Source of the DNA: Clostridiales bacterium | GTDB taxonomy: Bacteria > Bacillota > Clostridia > Lachnospirales > WQUN01 | Length of the DNA stretch: 64,000 bases | Assembly (NCBI GenBank): GCA_031270945.1 | Contig: JAISWZ010000188.1 | Coordinates: 1-64,000, forward strand | Reading direction: 5' to 3' | Shown here: one piece after another, positions 63,603 through 64,000 of the stretch | Layout of the letters: each line of letters starts with the position of its first letter | Numbering within the stretch: the first letter of the stretch is position 1 | Position numbers and translations under genes: made by a program | The notes under the pieces: generated by a model | Databases searched by the model: none | Seen by the model: only the letters and a program-made list of their open reading frames with translations | Told to the model about the DNA's origin: nothing

Positions 63603-64000
63603 TTTGGATCAGGAATCTTTTTTGAGAGTGTGAGGTTTTGAGCGCAGGGAACAGAAAATGCGATAAGAGCTCCCTTATTTGCAGAATCAAGCGCGATCCC
63701 GATTTCTCAACGCTCTTGGTCGATGGATGTTTGCTATCATGGCTTTTGCTTCTTAGATGGCTTATACTTTTCCTCAAAAAACTTCCATGCAGTTTCAAAG
63801 TCTTTTACGCGATCACAGCGGTCAAAGGGGGCTACATGCGCAGCCTATCAACCTATAGGTTCTCATTCTCCCAATTTCGGGGTTAGGAACGATCTCGCAA
63901 ATTTAACGAAATCGTTGTTGACAAAGCATTTTCTATGGTATATCAATGCTCATCTGTCTTAAATTTTAGTCTTCATCTAGAACTTTTTGGTTTTATAAAT
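63603..64000. other. end of window, no gene recognised
   Basis: Short ORFs on both strands here lack ribosome sites and recognisable motifs. A gene may begin beyond the window edge. Confidence 0.55.

Noticed and set aside
63517-63798. 93-residue minus-strand ORF at the window end
   Set aside because: Overlaps the end and terminator of SLH paralog D; no ribosome site or motif.

Overview
The window comes from a low-to-mid GC Gram-positive anaerobe, most likely a spore-forming member of Clostridia (Firmicutes). Evidence: strong Shine-Dalgarno sites (GGAGG or AGGAGG), a CIRCE-controlled groESL operon, S-layer-homology (SLH) proteins, a SpoIID-like protein carrying peptidoglycan-binding repeats, formate-tetrahydrofolate ligase paired with a formate channel, a 2-enoate-reductase-type flavoprotein, and small clostridial families (DUF6062, DUF6106, DUF1858). 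I cannot name the genus from sequence alone.

Layout. 0-3 kb: five tandem paralogs of an unknown family on the minus strand. 3.3-4.8 kb: a MATE transporter behind a promoter, three hairpins and an intrinsic terminator. 4.8-5.4 kb: tandem repeats each carrying a perfect DnaA box. 5.4-6.9 kb: a bitopic membrane protein and a DUF6062 protein. 7.6-8.5 kb: Ogg-type DNA glycosylase. 8.9-12.6 kb: one-carbon genes (formate-THF ligase, FocA-type channel, a tiny membrane protein, 5-formyl-THF cyclo-ligase). 13-19.3 kb: GH20 hexosaminidase, a pseudokinase preceded by a kinase fragment, a GNAT acetyltransferase and a GH120 beta-xylosidase. 19.4-20.5 kb: repeats and a frameshifted kinase remnant.

21.1-32.6 kb, all on the minus strand, is the most interesting part. 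It contains a precursor peptide with 16 cysteines at an exact four-residue period, a small CXXX-system-type protein, a 707-residue radical SAM protein with two SPASM-like Cys clusters (an apparent fusion of two maturases), and an ABC exporter. The same strand carries a membrane-anchored solute-binding protein with a propeller-like N-terminal part, two sugar-type ABC permeases, a MacA-like adaptor and a MacB/FtsX-like protein; no importer ATPase accompanies them. I read this as a CXXX-repeat RiPP locus with an attached sensing or uptake machine. The peptide, maturase and exporter core is visibly AT-richer than its surroundings.

34-36 kb: enoate-reductase-like flavoprotein. 36.8-38.1 kb: a TasA/camelysin-like secreted protein with an acidic tail. 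38.5-40 kb: AAA-ATPase fused to a PD-(D/E)XK nuclease domain. 40.5-45 kb: SpoIID-like protein with 11 peptidoglycan-binding repeats. 45.6-48 kb: CIRCE-groES-groEL. 48.7-50.3 kb: DUF6106, signal peptidase I and DUF1858. 51-63.6 kb: five SLH surface proteins. The first has a transglutaminase-like domain whose Cys is replaced; the other four share a nearly identical C-terminal body, and three of these carry divergent N-terminal domains. The arrangement could support recombination-based surface variation.

Intergenic DNA is unusually rich in structure: a family of palindromic elements ending in GCATATCCCAAAATT, several AT-rich short tandem repeats between genes, and many perfect hairpins. I saw no tRNA, rRNA, CRISPR array, transposase or phage gene.
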